NCBI RefSeq assembly: GCF_003364115.1
Contig: NZ_NXLL01000008.1
Coordinates: 17,285-81,284 of the forward strand
Source of the DNA: Helicobacter sp. MIT 00-7814
GTDB lineage: Bacteria; Campylobacterota; Campylobacteria; Campylobacterales; Helicobacteraceae
DNA length: 64,000 bases
Direction: 5' to 3'
Both the position numbers and the translations under genes were made by a program. This document shows, piece after piece, positions 44,292 to 54,378 of the stretch (its first letter is position 1; every line of letters starts with the position of its first letter). The notes under the pieces were generated by a model. That model saw only the letters and a list, made by a program, of their open reading frames with translations, was not told the DNA's origin and made no database searches.

Positions 44292-45005
44292 TTAACGATT
44301 TGCACGCAGGATTTTTACGATAAAATCCCCGCTGCTTTGGATAAGCTGGACTAAAATCATCGTAACAATCACCGCATAAAACAACACATCGGGCTTAAAA
44401 GACTGGAATCCTATGCGATAAGCCAAATCTCCTAATCCGCCACCGCCCACAATCCCCGCCATCGCGGAATACCCAACAAGGCTGATTGAGGTTATTACGA
44501 TGGCATTTGCGAGGGCTGGCTTGCATTCGCTTAGCATCATTTTGATAATCGTAAAATTGCTCGCGCCCATGCTTTGCGTAGCTTCGATCAAATCTTTTGG
44601 CACTTCAAGCAAAGCTCCTTCAAAAAGGCGTGCGATAAAAGGAATTGCCGCGATACTTAGCGCGATAATCGCAGCTGTTGAGCCTGTGCTCATACCAATA
44701 AGTGCGCCAGAAAATGGCAGTAGCACAAGGATTAGCACCATAAAAGGGAAAGAACGCACCATATTTACAATCCAGCCGAGGATTTTATTAAAAAGTGGCG
44801 CGGGCTTGATAGAATCTTTGCGCGTGATAGCGAGTAAAACACCAAGTGGCAAGCCAAAAAGCACCGCAAAAAGCGCGGAAAACTGCACCATATAAAGCGT
44901 TTCAAGCAAGCCTTTTGAAAGCAAATAGCCCAAATCATTACCAAACAAAGAATGCAAAATCGCTTCAAATTCCCTATTTGCAGAGCGTAAAAAATCTTTT
45001 ATCAT
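44292..45005 (-). CDS. metI: Methionine ABC transporter permease MetI
   Basis: Inner-membrane permease of 237 residues with five or six helices. Typical MetI sequence is seen in GLLETLYMVQFSALFAVLFG and PLGVLLAITRK; the EAA loop is EATQSMGASNFTIIKMMLSE, and GGGGLGDLAYRIGFQSFKPD is the conserved C-terminal segment. It is three bases after metN and 25 before the first metQ. Confidence 0.95.
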   Translation of the reverse strand: MIKDFLRSANREFEAILHSLFGNDLGYLLSKGLLETLYMVQFSALFAVLFGLPLGVLLAITRKDSIKPAPLFNKILGWIVNMVRSFPFMVLILVLLPFSGALIGMSTGSTAAIIALSIAAIPFIARLFEGALLEVPKDLIEATQSMGASNFTIIKMMLSECKPALANAIVITSISLVGYSAMAGIVGGGGLGDLAYRIGFQSFKPDVLFYAVIVTMILVQLIQSSGDFIVKILRANR

Positions 45006-45008
45006 TGT

Positions 45009-46070
45009 TTAGTCCTTGTTTTGTGTGGCGTGTGGATTCTGTGTGGTTTGTGAATCTTGTAAATCTTGCGCGGAATTGAGAGATTCTATCGTCACACCTT
45101 GAGATTGTAGCCATTCTAAGCTTTTGTGGATAGAATCTGTATCAGTTTGCAAAAATCTTATCACCAAATGCCCGATGTCTTGCTTATTAAACTCTTCAAT
45201 GCTACCGCTTAAAATATTCACATCTACGCCAAATTTCCTAATCATCTGACTAATGAGCGGGCTTTGCGCGTTAGGTCCTGTGAAAATCACACGATAAGTA
45301 TTCTCGCTAGCGCCCACATGCGCGATAAGTTTATTCTCATCAAGTGGCAAAAACGAGATAAGCTCCCTTGTGATGGCTTGTTTTGGATTAGCAAACACTT
45401 CTTCAACCTTCCCACGCTCCACAATCTCGCCATTGCTAATCACGCAAACTTTGTTGCAAATTTGTTGCACCACCTCGATTTGATGCGTGATAAGCACGAT
45501 TGTAAGCGAAAGCTTTGCTTGGATATCTTTTAAAAGCGCAAGGATTGAGCGCGTAGTTTTGGTATCTAGCGCGCTTGTGGCTTCATCACAAAGAAGCACT
45601 TTTGGGTGATTTGCAAGCGCACGCGCAATGGCTACGCGCTGTTTTTGCCCGCCACTTAGCTGACTTGGATAAAAATGCGCTTTTTCACTCAAACCCACAA
45701 GCTCTAAAAGCTCATCTACGCGCGCTTTTATTTTATCTTTTTTCCATTTAGCAATCTCAAGCGCAAAGGCGACATTCCCAAACACATCGCGCGCGCTTAA
45801 AAGGTTAAAATGCTGAAAAATCATACCTATATTTTGTCGTTGCTTTTGGAGCTGTTTTTGAGAAAGCGCGAGCATGTCGATTCCATCGATTTCTACGCGC
45901 CCACTGCTTGGCTCTTCAAGGCGGTTTATAAGCCTAATTAGCGTGCTTTTCCCCGCGCCAGAATAGCCGATAATCCCCATAATATCGCCTTCTTGCACTT
46001 CTAAATCAATACCTTTAATCGCGCAAAAGCCGTTAGGATAGGTTTTGCTTACTTGTTGTAGTGAGATAAT
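45009..46070 (-). CDS. metN: Methionine ABC transporter ATP-binding protein MetN, apparently with an ATT start codon
   Basis: ATPase of the methionine importer. It has Walker A GYSGAGKST, Q-loop, signature LSGGQKQRVAIARAL and Walker B VLLCDEAT, and a C-terminal NIL/ACT-like regulatory domain (about residues 265-345) that binds methionine and inhibits transport. ATG, GTG or TTG starts exist only inside the first strand (GTG at 45998), which would remove 24 conserved residues. The complete N-terminus (IISLQQVSKTYPNG) begins with ATT at 46070, six bases after a perfect AAGGAG (46077-46082), and an in-frame TGA lies further upstream. The natural start is therefore probably the rare ATT, giving 353 residues, unless ATG was mutated or misread. 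Confidence 0.9.
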   Translation of the reverse strand: MISLQQVSKTYPNGFCAIKGIDLEVQEGDIMGIIGYSGAGKSTLIRLINRLEEPSSGRVEIDGIDMLALSQKQLQKQRQNIGMIFQHFNLLSARDVFGNVAFALEIAKWKKDKIKARVDELLELVGLSEKAHFYPSQLSGGQKQRVAIARALANHPKVLLCDEATSALDTKTTRSILALLKDIQAKLSLTIVLITHQIEVVQQICNKVCVISNGEIVERGKVEEVFANPKQAITRELISFLPLDENKLIAHVGASENTYRVIFTGPNAQSPLISQMIRKFGVDVNILSGSIEEFNKQDIGHLVIRFLQTDTDSIHKSLEWLQSQGVTIESLNSAQDLQDSQTTQNPHATQNKD

Positions 46071-46120
46071 GGGAAACTCCTTGTATCAATAATATCAATT
46101 GCGCACAAGCGCCACCTCTA

Positions 46121-46135
46121 AAAGCGTTGTCGGGG
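46121..46135 (+). repeat. Short repeat AAAGCGTTGTCGGGG
   Basis: Second copy of the element at 24186-24200, in the gap between divergent metN and the deiminase gene. The rest of this 271-base gap is AT-rich promoter DNA. Confidence 0.5.
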
Positions 46136-46341
46136 CGATGTTTGGCTAAATTGAGAGATTCTGAAAAATATATTTTTAGAATCTAAAAAATCAAAGAAAG
46201 CGCCAATTGTAGCACAAAATTTCAAAAATACAATATGTGTTTTAACTTTTTAATAAAATTTCCTTGCAATATTTCACTTTCAAAGCCTTTTAATAAAACT
46301 CGTGCTAAGGTAAAGGTTTTATTCCTAAAAAGGAGCTCAAA

Positions 46342-47484
46342 GTGAAAGCCTCTACTTCCAGCAAAAAGCCTGCACAAAGGCAAAATGCGCCTAAAGATTC
46401 TCTAAAATTAAGTGAATCTAAGAATCTGCCAAACACAAAACTTATAAAAAGCCCAAAAACCCCTGCGCAATCCCCGCGCCTTTATGCAGAGTGGGAAAAA
46501 CAGCGCGCGATTTTGCTCGCCCTCCCGCATAAATACAGCGATTGGAAAAGTATTTTAAAAGAAGTGCGCGCGTGCTTTGAGCGCATTATTAAGCTTATTT
46601 GCGTGCGTGAGCGCGTGTATCTTTGCATCGATCCGCGCGATAAAAGCGGGCTAAAATTTATCCAACAGCATTGCAAAAAACAGCTCAAATCCGGTAATTT
46701 GCAAATTTTTAGAATCCCGCTCAATGACACTTGGGCGCGTGATTTTGGACCTATTAGCATACAGCAAAATGGGCGCAATGAAAATCTTAATTTTACTTTC
46801 AATGGTTGGGGGTTAAAATTTAGCGCGAATTTTGACAATCAAATAAATACGCGACTTCACGAACTTGGAATCCTAGAAAACCTCAGCACGCAAAGCCTTG
46901 TGTTGGAAGGCGGAAGCATTGATAGCAATGGCGAAGGACTACTTCTAACCACCACAAACTGCCTCCTAGAGCCAAACCGCAACGCGCATTTAAGCAAAGC
47001 AGAGATTGAAAAAATCCTGCGTGAAACATTTGGGCTTAAAAAGATTTTTTGGCTAGAGCATGGATTTTTGGCAGGCGATGATACGGATAGCCACATTGAT
47101 AATCTCGCGCGCTTTATCGCGCCAAAAACCATCGCCTATGTGAAATGCGAGGATAGCAAGGATATACATTTTGAGAGTTTAGCAAAAATGGAAAGCGAGC
47201 TAAAAGCCCTGCGCGATGAATCTGGCGCGCCTTTTAAGCTTGTGCCACTGCCTTTGCCAAAATCGCAATTTTATAAAAAAGAGCGCCTGCCAGCAAGCTA
47301 TGTGAATTTTTTATTTGTCAATGGCGCGCTCCTTGTGCCAACTTATAACGACAAGAAAAACGACAAACGCGCGCTTGAAGCCTTGCGCGCAGAATTGCCA
47401 CATTTAGAAGTGCTGGGGATAGATTGCATAACACTTATAAAATGGCATGGAAGCTTGCATTGCGCGAGTATGCAGTTGTATTGA
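46342..47484 (+). CDS. aguA: Agmatine deiminase / peptidylarginine-deiminase-family protein
   Basis: A 380-residue member of the AguA/Porphyromonas-type deiminase family, which hydrolyses agmatine to N-carbamoylputrescine (a polyamine route). Motifs: NDTWARDFGPI, VLEGGSIDSNGEGLLLTT, a DDTDSHIDNLARF stretch with the catalytic His, and the C-terminal nucleophile in WHGSLHCASMQ. The first 45 residues are a basic, low-complexity extension not needed by the family. The start is GTG with AAGGAG six bases upstream. Arginine versus agmatine specificity cannot be read from the sequence. Confidence 0.88.
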   Translation: MKASTSSKKPAQRQNAPKDSLKLSESKNLPNTKLIKSPKTPAQSPRLYAEWEKQRAILLALPHKYSDWKSILKEVRACFERIIKLICVRERVYLCIDPRDKSGLKFIQQHCKKQLKSGNLQIFRIPLNDTWARDFGPISIQQNGRNENLNFTFNGWGLKFSANFDNQINTRLHELGILENLSTQSLVLEGGSIDSNGEGLLLTTTNCLLEPNRNAHLSKAEIEKILRETFGLKKIFWLEHGFLAGDDTDSHIDNLARFIAPKTIAYVKCEDSKDIHFESLAKMESELKALRDESGAPFKLVPLPLPKSQFYKKERLPASYVNFLFVNGALLVPTYNDKKNDKRALEALRAELPHLEVLGIDCITLIKWHGSLHCASMQLY

Positions 47485-47489
47485 AAATC

Positions 47490-48791
47490 TTAGCTTTTAA
47501 GATTCTCAGCCAAAAGCTCCAATGGGTGGATAAAGCGCACTTTTGAGCCAATAGAATCTAGCGTGTTTGTAATCTGCATTCTGCACGCGCCACATTCCGC
47601 GCTTACGATTTGCGCCTTTGAGTTTTCTATATCTTCTGCCTTTGGCGTGCCGGCTTTGAGCGTGAGCGCGTAGTTTGAGCTTTGCATACTAATACCACCA
47701 AAACCGCAGCAACGCGCAGAATCTTGCATTTCTATGAGATTAAAATTTTTGCTTAAAAGCGCGCGTGGCTCTTTGTGGATTCCAAGCACTTTGCGCGCGT
47801 GGCAAGGATCGTGGTAGGTGACGCTTTCTTGCTGTTTTCCTTCTTGCAAATGCTTAGTTAAATCAGTTTGTCTTTGTAGCCACGCGCTTGCCATGTGGAT
47901 TTTTGGCAGAAGCTTTTCTAGGCGCTTTACCCATTCACTTTCCCCACTTAGCTCAAGTGCGTGTTTCCAATCCACCTTTAACATCGCCGCGCAAGTGGCT
48001 TCTGGGATTAACATCGCATCAATTTCGTCCCAAAAACTCTCAAAATATTCGATATTTTTTTTGACTAAAAAAAGCACGGTTTGTATATCACCTGTGAAAA
48101 ACGCCGGCGCACCGCAACATTCCTGCGACTTTGGCACAAAATAAGAGATATTGAGCTTATTAAGAATCTTTAGCAAACTTTCCCCCACATTTGGGTAATT
48201 GTAGTTGCTAATGCACCCAATAAAAATCGCCACGCGGCTTTGTGTTTGAGAATCTTGCGCTTGAGAATCTAGCGCGCCTTTTTCTCCCCCGTGGCGTTGC
48301 AAAAAGGATTTTTTCACAAAAGGAAAAATACTGCGCCCTTTTAACCCAAAAACAAAGCTCCTCGCGCACAATTTTGTTTTCTCTCCTTTGTAAGTCTCGC
48401 TTTTAAATGCGCAAGGCGCGATAAATGCTAGAAAGCTAAAGACAAAATCCGCCCATTTCCTGTGGCGCAAAAGAAAAAAATATGCGCGTTTATACCAGCT
48501 GATTCCATATTCTTTGGCGATTTCTACGCGCACAGATTCTATGGCTAAATCAGTTGGCAAGCTCGCAGGACACACGCTTACACAAGTGGTGCAAAGGAAG
48601 CAAGATTCAAAGATTTTTTTCGCATTAGAATCTAGAGGCAATTTACCATCTTTATATGCGCCTAAAAGATCCAAGAATCCCCTAGGCGAAGTTGTTTCAT
48701 CGCGATTGACTTGATAAATTGTGCAGCTTGGGATACATTTTCCACATTTCACACATGAGCTTGCGAGGTTTTTTAAATCAAGTAACTGCAC
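47490..48791 (-). CDS. glcF: Glycolate oxidase iron-sulfur subunit GlcF-like (CCG-domain protein)
   Basis: A 433-residue cytoplasmic redox subunit. Two ferredoxin motifs are near the N-terminus (CVKCGKCIPSC and CFLCTTCVSVCPA), followed by two CCG domains (QECCGAPAFF and ARCCGFGGIS, with CHARKV between). It transfers electrons from a flavin glycolate or lactate oxidase (GlcD type, not in the window) to quinones. Whether glycolate or lactate is the substrate is open. Ten bases separate it from hemN on the same strand. Confidence 0.88.
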   Translation of the reverse strand: MQLLDLKNLASSCVKCGKCIPSCTIYQVNRDETTSPRGFLDLLGAYKDGKLPLDSNAKKIFESCFLCTTCVSVCPASLPTDLAIESVRVEIAKEYGISWYKRAYFFLLRHRKWADFVFSFLAFIAPCAFKSETYKGEKTKLCARSFVFGLKGRSIFPFVKKSFLQRHGGEKGALDSQAQDSQTQSRVAIFIGCISNYNYPNVGESLLKILNKLNISYFVPKSQECCGAPAFFTGDIQTVLFLVKKNIEYFESFWDEIDAMLIPEATCAAMLKVDWKHALELSGESEWVKRLEKLLPKIHMASAWLQRQTDLTKHLQEGKQQESVTYHDPCHARKVLGIHKEPRALLSKNFNLIEMQDSARCCGFGGISMQSSNYALTLKAGTPKAEDIENSKAQIVSAECGACRMQITNTLDSIGSKVRFIHPLELLAENLKS

Positions 48792-48800
48792 GCGCGCACC

Positions 48801-50168
48801 TTAAATCGTCTTGCTGAAAGTGTCTTTGCCGACATTTTTATACAAATACGCATCAAAAAGCATCGCAATATTGCGGATAAGCATGCCTCCTGTTGGCGTG
48901 GTGAAAATCCCTTCACTATTCACCTCAAGCAAATCTGCTCTTTCAAATGGCTCTAGCTCGCTTAGCTCTTTGGCAAAATGCGCCTTAAAGTCAATCTCAA
49001 ACGCGCTTTCAATGGAAGCAAAATTAAGGCTTAAGTTATTCATAAGCTCCATTATCACGCTCTTGCGTAAAATATCCTCTTTACTTAGTCTAATGCCCCG
49101 CTCTGTGGGCAAAACCCCATTATCAAGCGCGTTTTCATACAAGCTCAAATCCTTAAAATTCTGCGCGTAGTAATCAACCCCTTCGCTAATGCTTGTCACA
49201 CCCACGCCGACAGTTTGTGAAAAGCCCTTTGTTGTGTAACCTTGAAAGTTTCGGCGTAGCTGTTTGCGCTCCTTTGCGAGATAAAGCTCATCATCTTTTT
49301 TTGCAAAATGATCCATACCAATCATTTCATAACCATTTTTTGTGAGCTTTTCGATGCTATTTTGTAGAATCTGCAATTTCTCTTGCGGGCGCGGAAGCGT
49401 GGTTTCATCGATTTTTCGCATTGTTTTTTTAAGCCAAGGCACATGCGCGTAATTAAACACCGCTAAGCGCTCTGGGCTAAGCTCCAACACAGAATCTAGC
49501 GTGCGCTCAAAGCTTTGCAAACTCTGAAATGGCAAGCCATAAATCAAATCAAAATTAATAGATTTAATCCCAAATTTACGCGCTAATTCAACAGCTTTTC
49601 CCACAATCTCAAAGCTCTGCTTGCGATGGATGGCATTCTGCACGCATTCCTCAAAATCCTGCACGCCAAAGCTTAAACGATTAAAGCCATACTCTTTCAA
49701 AACGCGCATTTGCTCAATGTCAAAATATCTGGGATCAATCTCACAGCTAATTTCGCAATCTTTCGCAAAGTTTGGGAAGCACTCGCGCAAGGCTTTGATG
49801 ACAGATTCTAATTCTTTGGCATTAAAAAATGTCGGTGTGCCTCCACCAAAGTGGAATTGCACGACTTCGCGCGTTGTATCAAAGCTCTGTTTTAAAAGCG
49901 CTAACTCTTTTTTGAGATACTCGATATAGCGGGGCTTTTTTTCCTCTTTGCTGGTGTAAATCACATTGCATCCGCAAAAGTAGCATGCCGAGCGACAAAA
50001 TGGCAAATGCGTGTAAAGCGAAAGCGGGATTTTGCTAGAATCTGCGCGTTTTAGCGCTTCTTTATACGCATTAGCATCAAAAGCGCTGCTAAATTCCACC
50101 GCAGTAGGATAGCTTGTGTAGCGAGGTCCGGGCTTTGAGTAGCGCACATATTTTTGAAAATCAATCAT
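48801..50168 (-). CDS. hemN: Oxygen-independent coproporphyrinogen III oxidase
   Basis: Radical-SAM enzyme of heme synthesis that decarboxylates coproporphyrinogen III without oxygen. The 455 residues have the N-terminal SKPGPRYTSYPTA signature and the CxxxCxxC cluster motif plus a fourth Cys in FCRSACYFCGC, then HFGGGTPTF. The HemN-specific C-terminal domain is present. I chose the ATG at 50168, four bases after the upstream stop, over a TTG that overlaps the preceding gene. Confidence 0.95.
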   Translation of the reverse strand: MIDFQKYVRYSKPGPRYTSYPTAVEFSSAFDANAYKEALKRADSSKIPLSLYTHLPFCRSACYFCGCNVIYTSKEEKKPRYIEYLKKELALLKQSFDTTREVVQFHFGGGTPTFFNAKELESVIKALRECFPNFAKDCEISCEIDPRYFDIEQMRVLKEYGFNRLSFGVQDFEECVQNAIHRKQSFEIVGKAVELARKFGIKSINFDLIYGLPFQSLQSFERTLDSVLELSPERLAVFNYAHVPWLKKTMRKIDETTLPRPQEKLQILQNSIEKLTKNGYEMIGMDHFAKKDDELYLAKERKQLRRNFQGYTTKGFSQTVGVGVTSISEGVDYYAQNFKDLSLYENALDNGVLPTERGIRLSKEDILRKSVIMELMNNLSLNFASIESAFEIDFKAHFAKELSELEPFERADLLEVNSEGIFTTPTGGMLIRNIAMLFDAYLYKNVGKDTFSKTI

Positions 50169-50172
50169 ATCT

Positions 50173-50616
50173 CTATCTCTTATCAAGCAAATCTTGAAGG
50201 TTAAAAAAAAGATTTGGGTGCTGTTTTTTCAAATCACGCGCGATTGAGCGGGCATTTAGCAAAGGCAGGGAACCATCTTTTTTGCGGAAACTTTCAATAT
50301 ATTCTGATGCAATCACCACCACATCGTCCATATCAATTGGCATTTGCTGGGCGATTTCACGCTCTAATCGTATAAAAAAGCGCTCCTCTTGCAAATCCCT
50401 CATGCGCTGATTGAGCGTATTTAGCGCCTGACTTGGGATAAGCGCAAATTCATTATCTTCATTATCTTTCAAAAGCCAAATATTTTCATTATTTAATTCA
50501 CCTTTTTGCAACGCAATAAGGGCGCTTTTAGAATCAATCTTATTTAGCACGCCAAAGCTGTATTGTTGATGGATATTTTCATCAAAAAGCGCAGCGGTTT
50601 TTTTCGCTATTTTCAT
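50173..50616 (-). CDS. Conserved Campylobacterota protein, DUF2603/UPF0763-like
   Basis: A 147-residue soluble protein with no known activity. It ends in a well-ordered helical part (VVVIASEYIESFRKKDGSLP then LNARSIARDLKKQHPNLFFN). I associate the family and its place beside hemN with Helicobacter and Campylobacter genomes, though the DUF number is from memory. GGAGG precedes the ATG. Its stop is five bases from the hemN start, so translation is probably coupled. Confidence 0.7.
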   Translation of the reverse strand: MKIAKKTAALFDENIHQQYSFGVLNKIDSKSALIALQKGELNNENIWLLKDNEDNEFALIPSQALNTLNQRMRDLQEERFFIRLEREIAQQMPIDMDDVVVIASEYIESFRKKDGSLPLLNARSIARDLKKQHPNLFFNLQDLLDKR

Positions 50617-50685
50617 TTTGCCCTCCTTAAACTTAAAAATGTTTTGAGAAATATTTTGTAAAAAAGTTGCTAGATTCTCTAAATT

Positions 50686-51666
50686 TTATTGTTTTTCTCT
50701 ATTTTCTCGCTCCAGCCACACCATAACGCCTTTTTGCGCGTGCAAGCGGTTTTGCGCCTCTTCAAAAACGCGACTTTGCGCGCCTTCTAGCACTTCCTCG
50801 CTCACCTCCTGTCCGCGATATGCCGGTAAGCAATGCAAGAAAATCGCCTCTTTTTGCGCGAGCGCCATTTTAGCACTATCCACACAATATTCTTTAAACG
50901 CCTTTTCGCGCTCTTTTTTTTCATCCTCTTGTCCCATTGACGCCCAAGTGTCCGTGGTTACGACATTTGCGCCAGAAATTGCCGCATCAATATCTTGCCC
51001 GATGAGGATTTTCGCGCCACTCACTTTTGCCCTTTTCCGTGCAAATTCCACAACCTCATTCTTTGGCTCATAGCCTTTTGGGGAAGCGATTCTTAGCTCA
51101 AAACCAAGAATTGCACTTAGGTTTAGCCACGAATGCGCCATATTATTCCCATCGCCAATGTAAGCAACCACGGGCTTTGCCACACTTTTTGGATAGAATC
51201 TGCAAAATTGAGAATCTATTGGCACATAGATTCCGCATTCTATCATCGTCATATAATCCGCCAAAAGCTGCACAGGGTGGAAATCATCAGTCAAACCATT
51301 AATCACAGGCACGCGCGAATATTTCGCAAACTCTAAGATTCTTGAATGCTCACCTGTGCGAATCATCACCATATCAAGCATTGAGCTTATCACGCGCGCG
51401 GTGTCTTTCATCGGCTCGCCACGCCCTAGCTGAATGTCTTTATTTGAAAGAAAAATCCCCATACCGCCAAGCTGATAAATCCCCGCTTCAAAGCTCACTC
51501 TCGTGCGCGTAGAGGACTTTTCAAAAATCATTCCTAGCGTTTTATTGCGCATATAGGGCGTTGGGGTGTTAGATTTATGCTCTGCTTTAATCTCTAATGC
51601 CAAGTCTAGGATTTGCAGAATCTCCTCCTTTGAAAAATCCTGCAAAGTCAAAAAATGCCGTATCAT
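50686..51666 (-). CDS. argF: Ornithine carbamoyltransferase
   Basis: Makes citrulline from ornithine and carbamoyl phosphate in arginine synthesis. The 326 residues carry [10 protein letters not shown] (carbamoyl-phosphate site), HPVQLLADY, the ornithine-loop region TDTWASMGQ, and catalytic HCLPAYRG. It sits between the DUF2603 gene and mobA on the same strand with moderate gaps. Confidence 0.97.
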   Translation of the reverse strand: MIRHFLTLQDFSKEEILQILDLALEIKAEHKSNTPTPYMRNKTLGMIFEKSSTRTRVSFEAGIYQLGGMGIFLSNKDIQLGRGEPMKDTARVISSMLDMVMIRTGEHSRILEFAKYSRVPVINGLTDDFHPVQLLADYMTMIECGIYVPIDSQFCRFYPKSVAKPVVAYIGDGNNMAHSWLNLSAILGFELRIASPKGYEPKNEVVEFARKRAKVSGAKILIGQDIDAAISGANVVTTDTWASMGQEDEKKEREKAFKEYCVDSAKMALAQKEAIFLHCLPAYRGQEVSEEVLEGAQSRVFEEAQNRLHAQKGVMVWLERENREKQ

Positions 51667-51759
51667 CTTGCTACCTTTGGCTTAAAAAATAAGCCCTAGA
51701 TTCTAGCAAAAAAACCTGCGTTTGTAGCAATTTGCAAATATTTTAATTTTTTAGTGTTT

Positions 51760-52551
51760 CTAGTGGCGCTTTGCGCAAAATTGGAACTCCGGCGCATTTA
51801 AAAACTCTAGCGCTTTATGATAGGCTTCTTTGGTGTTGAGATTAAAGCTTAGCGCGTTATCTTTAATCTCTAAGCTTGCGTGTGAGGTGCTTTTTATCAA
51901 CGCACCGATTTTAAAGTCTTTATTTTTTAGCGCGTTTAAAAGCGCGTCTTTCATACTCACATGCCAGAGGGAAAGCAAAAAATGCTCTTTTTTCTTATTT
52001 GACTCTTTTTTGGCGTCATTTTCTAAAATCTGCGTTATGTAGGCGACTTTGCAGTTTTCTTGCTGTGAAAGCAAAGAAAGACTTTCAAAATACAAAGGAT
52101 TGACAAAAGGCGTATCTACGCTCACAAACGCCACATACTGCGCGCTTAAATGCTTTTGTGCAAACTCCAGCGCGCAAAAGATTCCATAAAGCGGGGAAAA
52201 TTGCTCTTTAAATGTGAGATTCTGAAAGTCCAAAGCGCAATCTAGGGCATTTTCTTGCAACACACGCGATTCTATAATCGTTGGCAAATTGTATCTCAAA
52301 AGCTTAGAATCTTGAGACTTCACACAAAGAAAAACGCGCTCAAAGTGCGCGCTTAGATTTTTATAAACAAATTGCGTGAGGGAATCTTGCATAAAATCTT
52401 GCTTTGTTTCACATTCCGCATTTTGTTTAAAATCTTGCCCCGCAAAATTTGCACTCTTTTTACCAAAAGGCAAAAGCGCCTTGTCACAGCCCATTCTGCT
52501 AGATTTCCCACCACAGAGAATCACACAAGGAAAAGAAAATTTTTTCTCCAT
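51760..52551 (-). CDS. mobA: Molybdenum cofactor guanylyltransferase MobA
   Basis: Attaches GMP to molybdopterin for enzymes such as formate dehydrogenase and DMSO-type reductases. The nucleotide-binding loop CVILCGGKSSRMGCDKALLPFG is at the N-terminus, and VSVDTPFVNPLYF holds the metal-site aspartate. At 263 residues it is longer than the usual 190-200 of E. coli MobA, partly because of inserted Gln/Asp-rich segments after the loop. It starts 18 bases after xerH on the same strand. Confidence 0.9.
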   Translation of the reverse strand: MEKKFSFPCVILCGGKSSRMGCDKALLPFGKKSANFAGQDFKQNAECETKQDFMQDSLTQFVYKNLSAHFERVFLCVKSQDSKLLRYNLPTIIESRVLQENALDCALDFQNLTFKEQFSPLYGIFCALEFAQKHLSAQYVAFVSVDTPFVNPLYFESLSLLSQQENCKVAYITQILENDAKKESNKKKEHFLLSLWHVSMKDALLNALKNKDFKIGALIKSTSHASLEIKDNALSFNLNTKEAYHKALEFLNAPEFQFCAKRH

Positions 52552-52569
52552 TCTAATAAAACCACTTTT

Positions 52570-53655
52570 TCATTTTTCAAAATCATCCATAACGCTTGCA
52601 GCTTCGATAAGTCGTTGCTTATCAAAATGCGTGTAGATTCTGCTTGTGTTGAGGTTAGCGTGTCCGAGCGCTTCTTGCACCAGCACCAAATCATGCTTTT
52701 TGGTATAAAGCATCGTAGCAAAAGTGTGGCGAAGCATATGCGCGCCCATTTTTTCCTTTTTAATCCCAGCTTGGGCTAAAATTGCGCCTAGCACCTGATA
52801 TACGCGCGCTTGCGTGAGCTTGCCACCTTTTTTGTTGCAAAAAATAAGACCATCTTCAATCGTCGTATTAAGCGCGATTTGACTGCGTTGCTCCATCCAC
52901 GCACTCATAAGATTCTCAATCTTTTCTTTTTTCACCATCACCATACGCATTTTATTGCCCTTCCCGCGCACTGCAAACATCCACAAATCCTCTTGCGGGA
53001 TTAGATCCTTTGTGCGAAAGTTGAGAATCTCATTGACACGCACGCCGGTATAAACGATGATTTTTATAATGAGCTTATCGCGCGTGGCGTGGGAAAATGG
53101 CAATGGCGTAGAATCTATAGCTTCCAAAAACCGCTCCAACTCGCGCTCTTCTAAATACGCGGGAAGTTTTTGCCCATTATTTTGCGCGAGCAAATGCTTA
53201 ATCGCAAGTTCGATTCCAAACACATGCGAGGTGCCATTATCCTCATTGCGCTTATCAATAAAGCCAAAAAATCCAATAAGCACGATTCTATAATTTTTTT
53301 TACTCGCATCACTTAGCGTCGAGGTATGCACGCTTAAAAAATCAATAATAATCTCTTCATTAATCTCGCGTAAAGAGCTTAGCCTAAGCGCACAAAGATA
53401 CTCATACAGCTTCCCAAGTGGCGTGATAAAAATATTTATCCCTATAAGCCCGGCTTTGCGCGCGTTTTTGCATATTTGCAAGAGATGCTGAATGCTTTGG
53501 GGCTTTTGATTAAGAATCTGCAAGCATTGTAAAATGGCTTCTTTGTCGCGCACTTGGTGATTTGAAAGTGTGTTAATTTTCCACCGCACAAAGCGCCCCA
53601 TCCACAAAAGCAGATTTTCTTCAAACGCGCTAAAAGGCTCTAAAGGATAGTGCAT
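52570..53655 (-). CDS. xerH: Site-specific tyrosine recombinase XerH
   Basis: Resolves chromosome dimers at the difH site; in Helicobacter a single XerH replaces XerC/XerD. The catalytic domain shows TGVRVNEILNFR (first Arg), HMLRHTFATMLYTKKHD (His-x-x-Arg), LGHANLNTSRIYTHF (second His and the tyrosine nucleophile). The ATG at 53655 gives 361 residues, close to the H. pylori protein, and has AAAGG upstream; a TTG 33 bases earlier is less likely. I could not identify the dif site by eye in the flanks. Confidence 0.94.
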   Translation of the reverse strand: MHYPLEPFSAFEENLLLWMGRFVRWKINTLSNHQVRDKEAILQCLQILNQKPQSIQHLLQICKNARKAGLIGINIFITPLGKLYEYLCALRLSSLREINEEIIIDFLSVHTSTLSDASKKNYRIVLIGFFGFIDKRNEDNGTSHVFGIELAIKHLLAQNNGQKLPAYLEERELERFLEAIDSTPLPFSHATRDKLIIKIIVYTGVRVNEILNFRTKDLIPQEDLWMFAVRGKGNKMRMVMVKKEKIENLMSAWMEQRSQIALNTTIEDGLIFCNKKGGKLTQARVYQVLGAILAQAGIKKEKMGAHMLRHTFATMLYTKKHDLVLVQEALGHANLNTSRIYTHFDKQRLIEAASVMDDFEK

Positions 53656-53793
53656 AAAATGCCTTTGTGTTAAGATAGCTTTTTTCAAACAAAAATAATT
53701 CCACTACAAGAAAATAAAAATTTATTAATAGTGTATTGAATAGGATTCTGATAGAATCCAAAATTTGGGATTTAAGATTTGTAGGAGAAAATT

Positions 53794-54378
53794 ATGTTTG
53801 AAGCGACAACGATTTTGGCTTATAGAGGCGAGTTTGAAGGGAAAAAATGCGCGGTGATTGGAGGCGATGGGCAAGTGAGCTTTGGAAACTGCGTGATGAA
53901 GGGCAATGCGACAAAAGTGCGCACGCTCTACCATGACAAAATCCTAAGCGGTTTTGCAGGAAGCACGGCTGATGCGTTTAGCTTGTTTGATAGTTTTGAG
54001 CGCATTTTAGAAGGCAAAAAGGGCGAGCTAATGCGCTCTGTGCTTGAGTTTGCAAAGCAGTGGCGAAGTGATAAATACCTGCGTAAATTAGAAGCGATGA
54101 TGATTGTGCTTGATAAGGAGCATCTTTTTATTTTGAGCGGAAGTGGCGATGTGCTCGAGCCAGAAGATGGGAAGATCGCGGCTATTGGCAGTGGTGGGAA
54201 CTACGCGCTTTCGGCTGCGCGCGCACTTGATAGGGTGCAAAATGGCGTGATACAAACAAATGCAGATTCTAAAAATTTGCAAATCCCACCAAAAGAGCTT
54301 GTAAGACAATCTTTGCAAATTGCCGGTGAGCTTTGCATTTACACAAACACAAATATCAAAATTTTGGAGCTTGAATAA
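53794..54378 (+). CDS. hslV: ATP-dependent protease subunit HslV
   Basis: Threonine protease forming the double-hexamer core of HslVU. The 194 residues align along the full length with known HslV: TTILAYR with the N-terminal nucleophile after removal of [24 protein letters not shown], and [16 protein letters not shown] lies seven bases before the ATG. The last base of its stop is the first of the hslU start (TAATG). Confidence 0.97.
   Translation: MFEATTILAYRGEFEGKKCAVIGGDGQVSFGNCVMKGNATKVRTLYHDKILSGFAGSTADAFSLFDSFERILEGKKGELMRSVLEFAKQWRSDKYLRKLEAMMIVLDKEHLFILSGSGDVLEPEDGKIAAIGSGGNYALSAARALDRVQNGVIQTNADSKNLQIPPKELVRQSLQIAGELCIYTNTNIKILELE

Noticed and set aside
53656..53793. difH recombination site next to xerH
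   Set aside because: Only AT-rich DNA with no clear pair of XerH-like half-sites could be recognised by eye.
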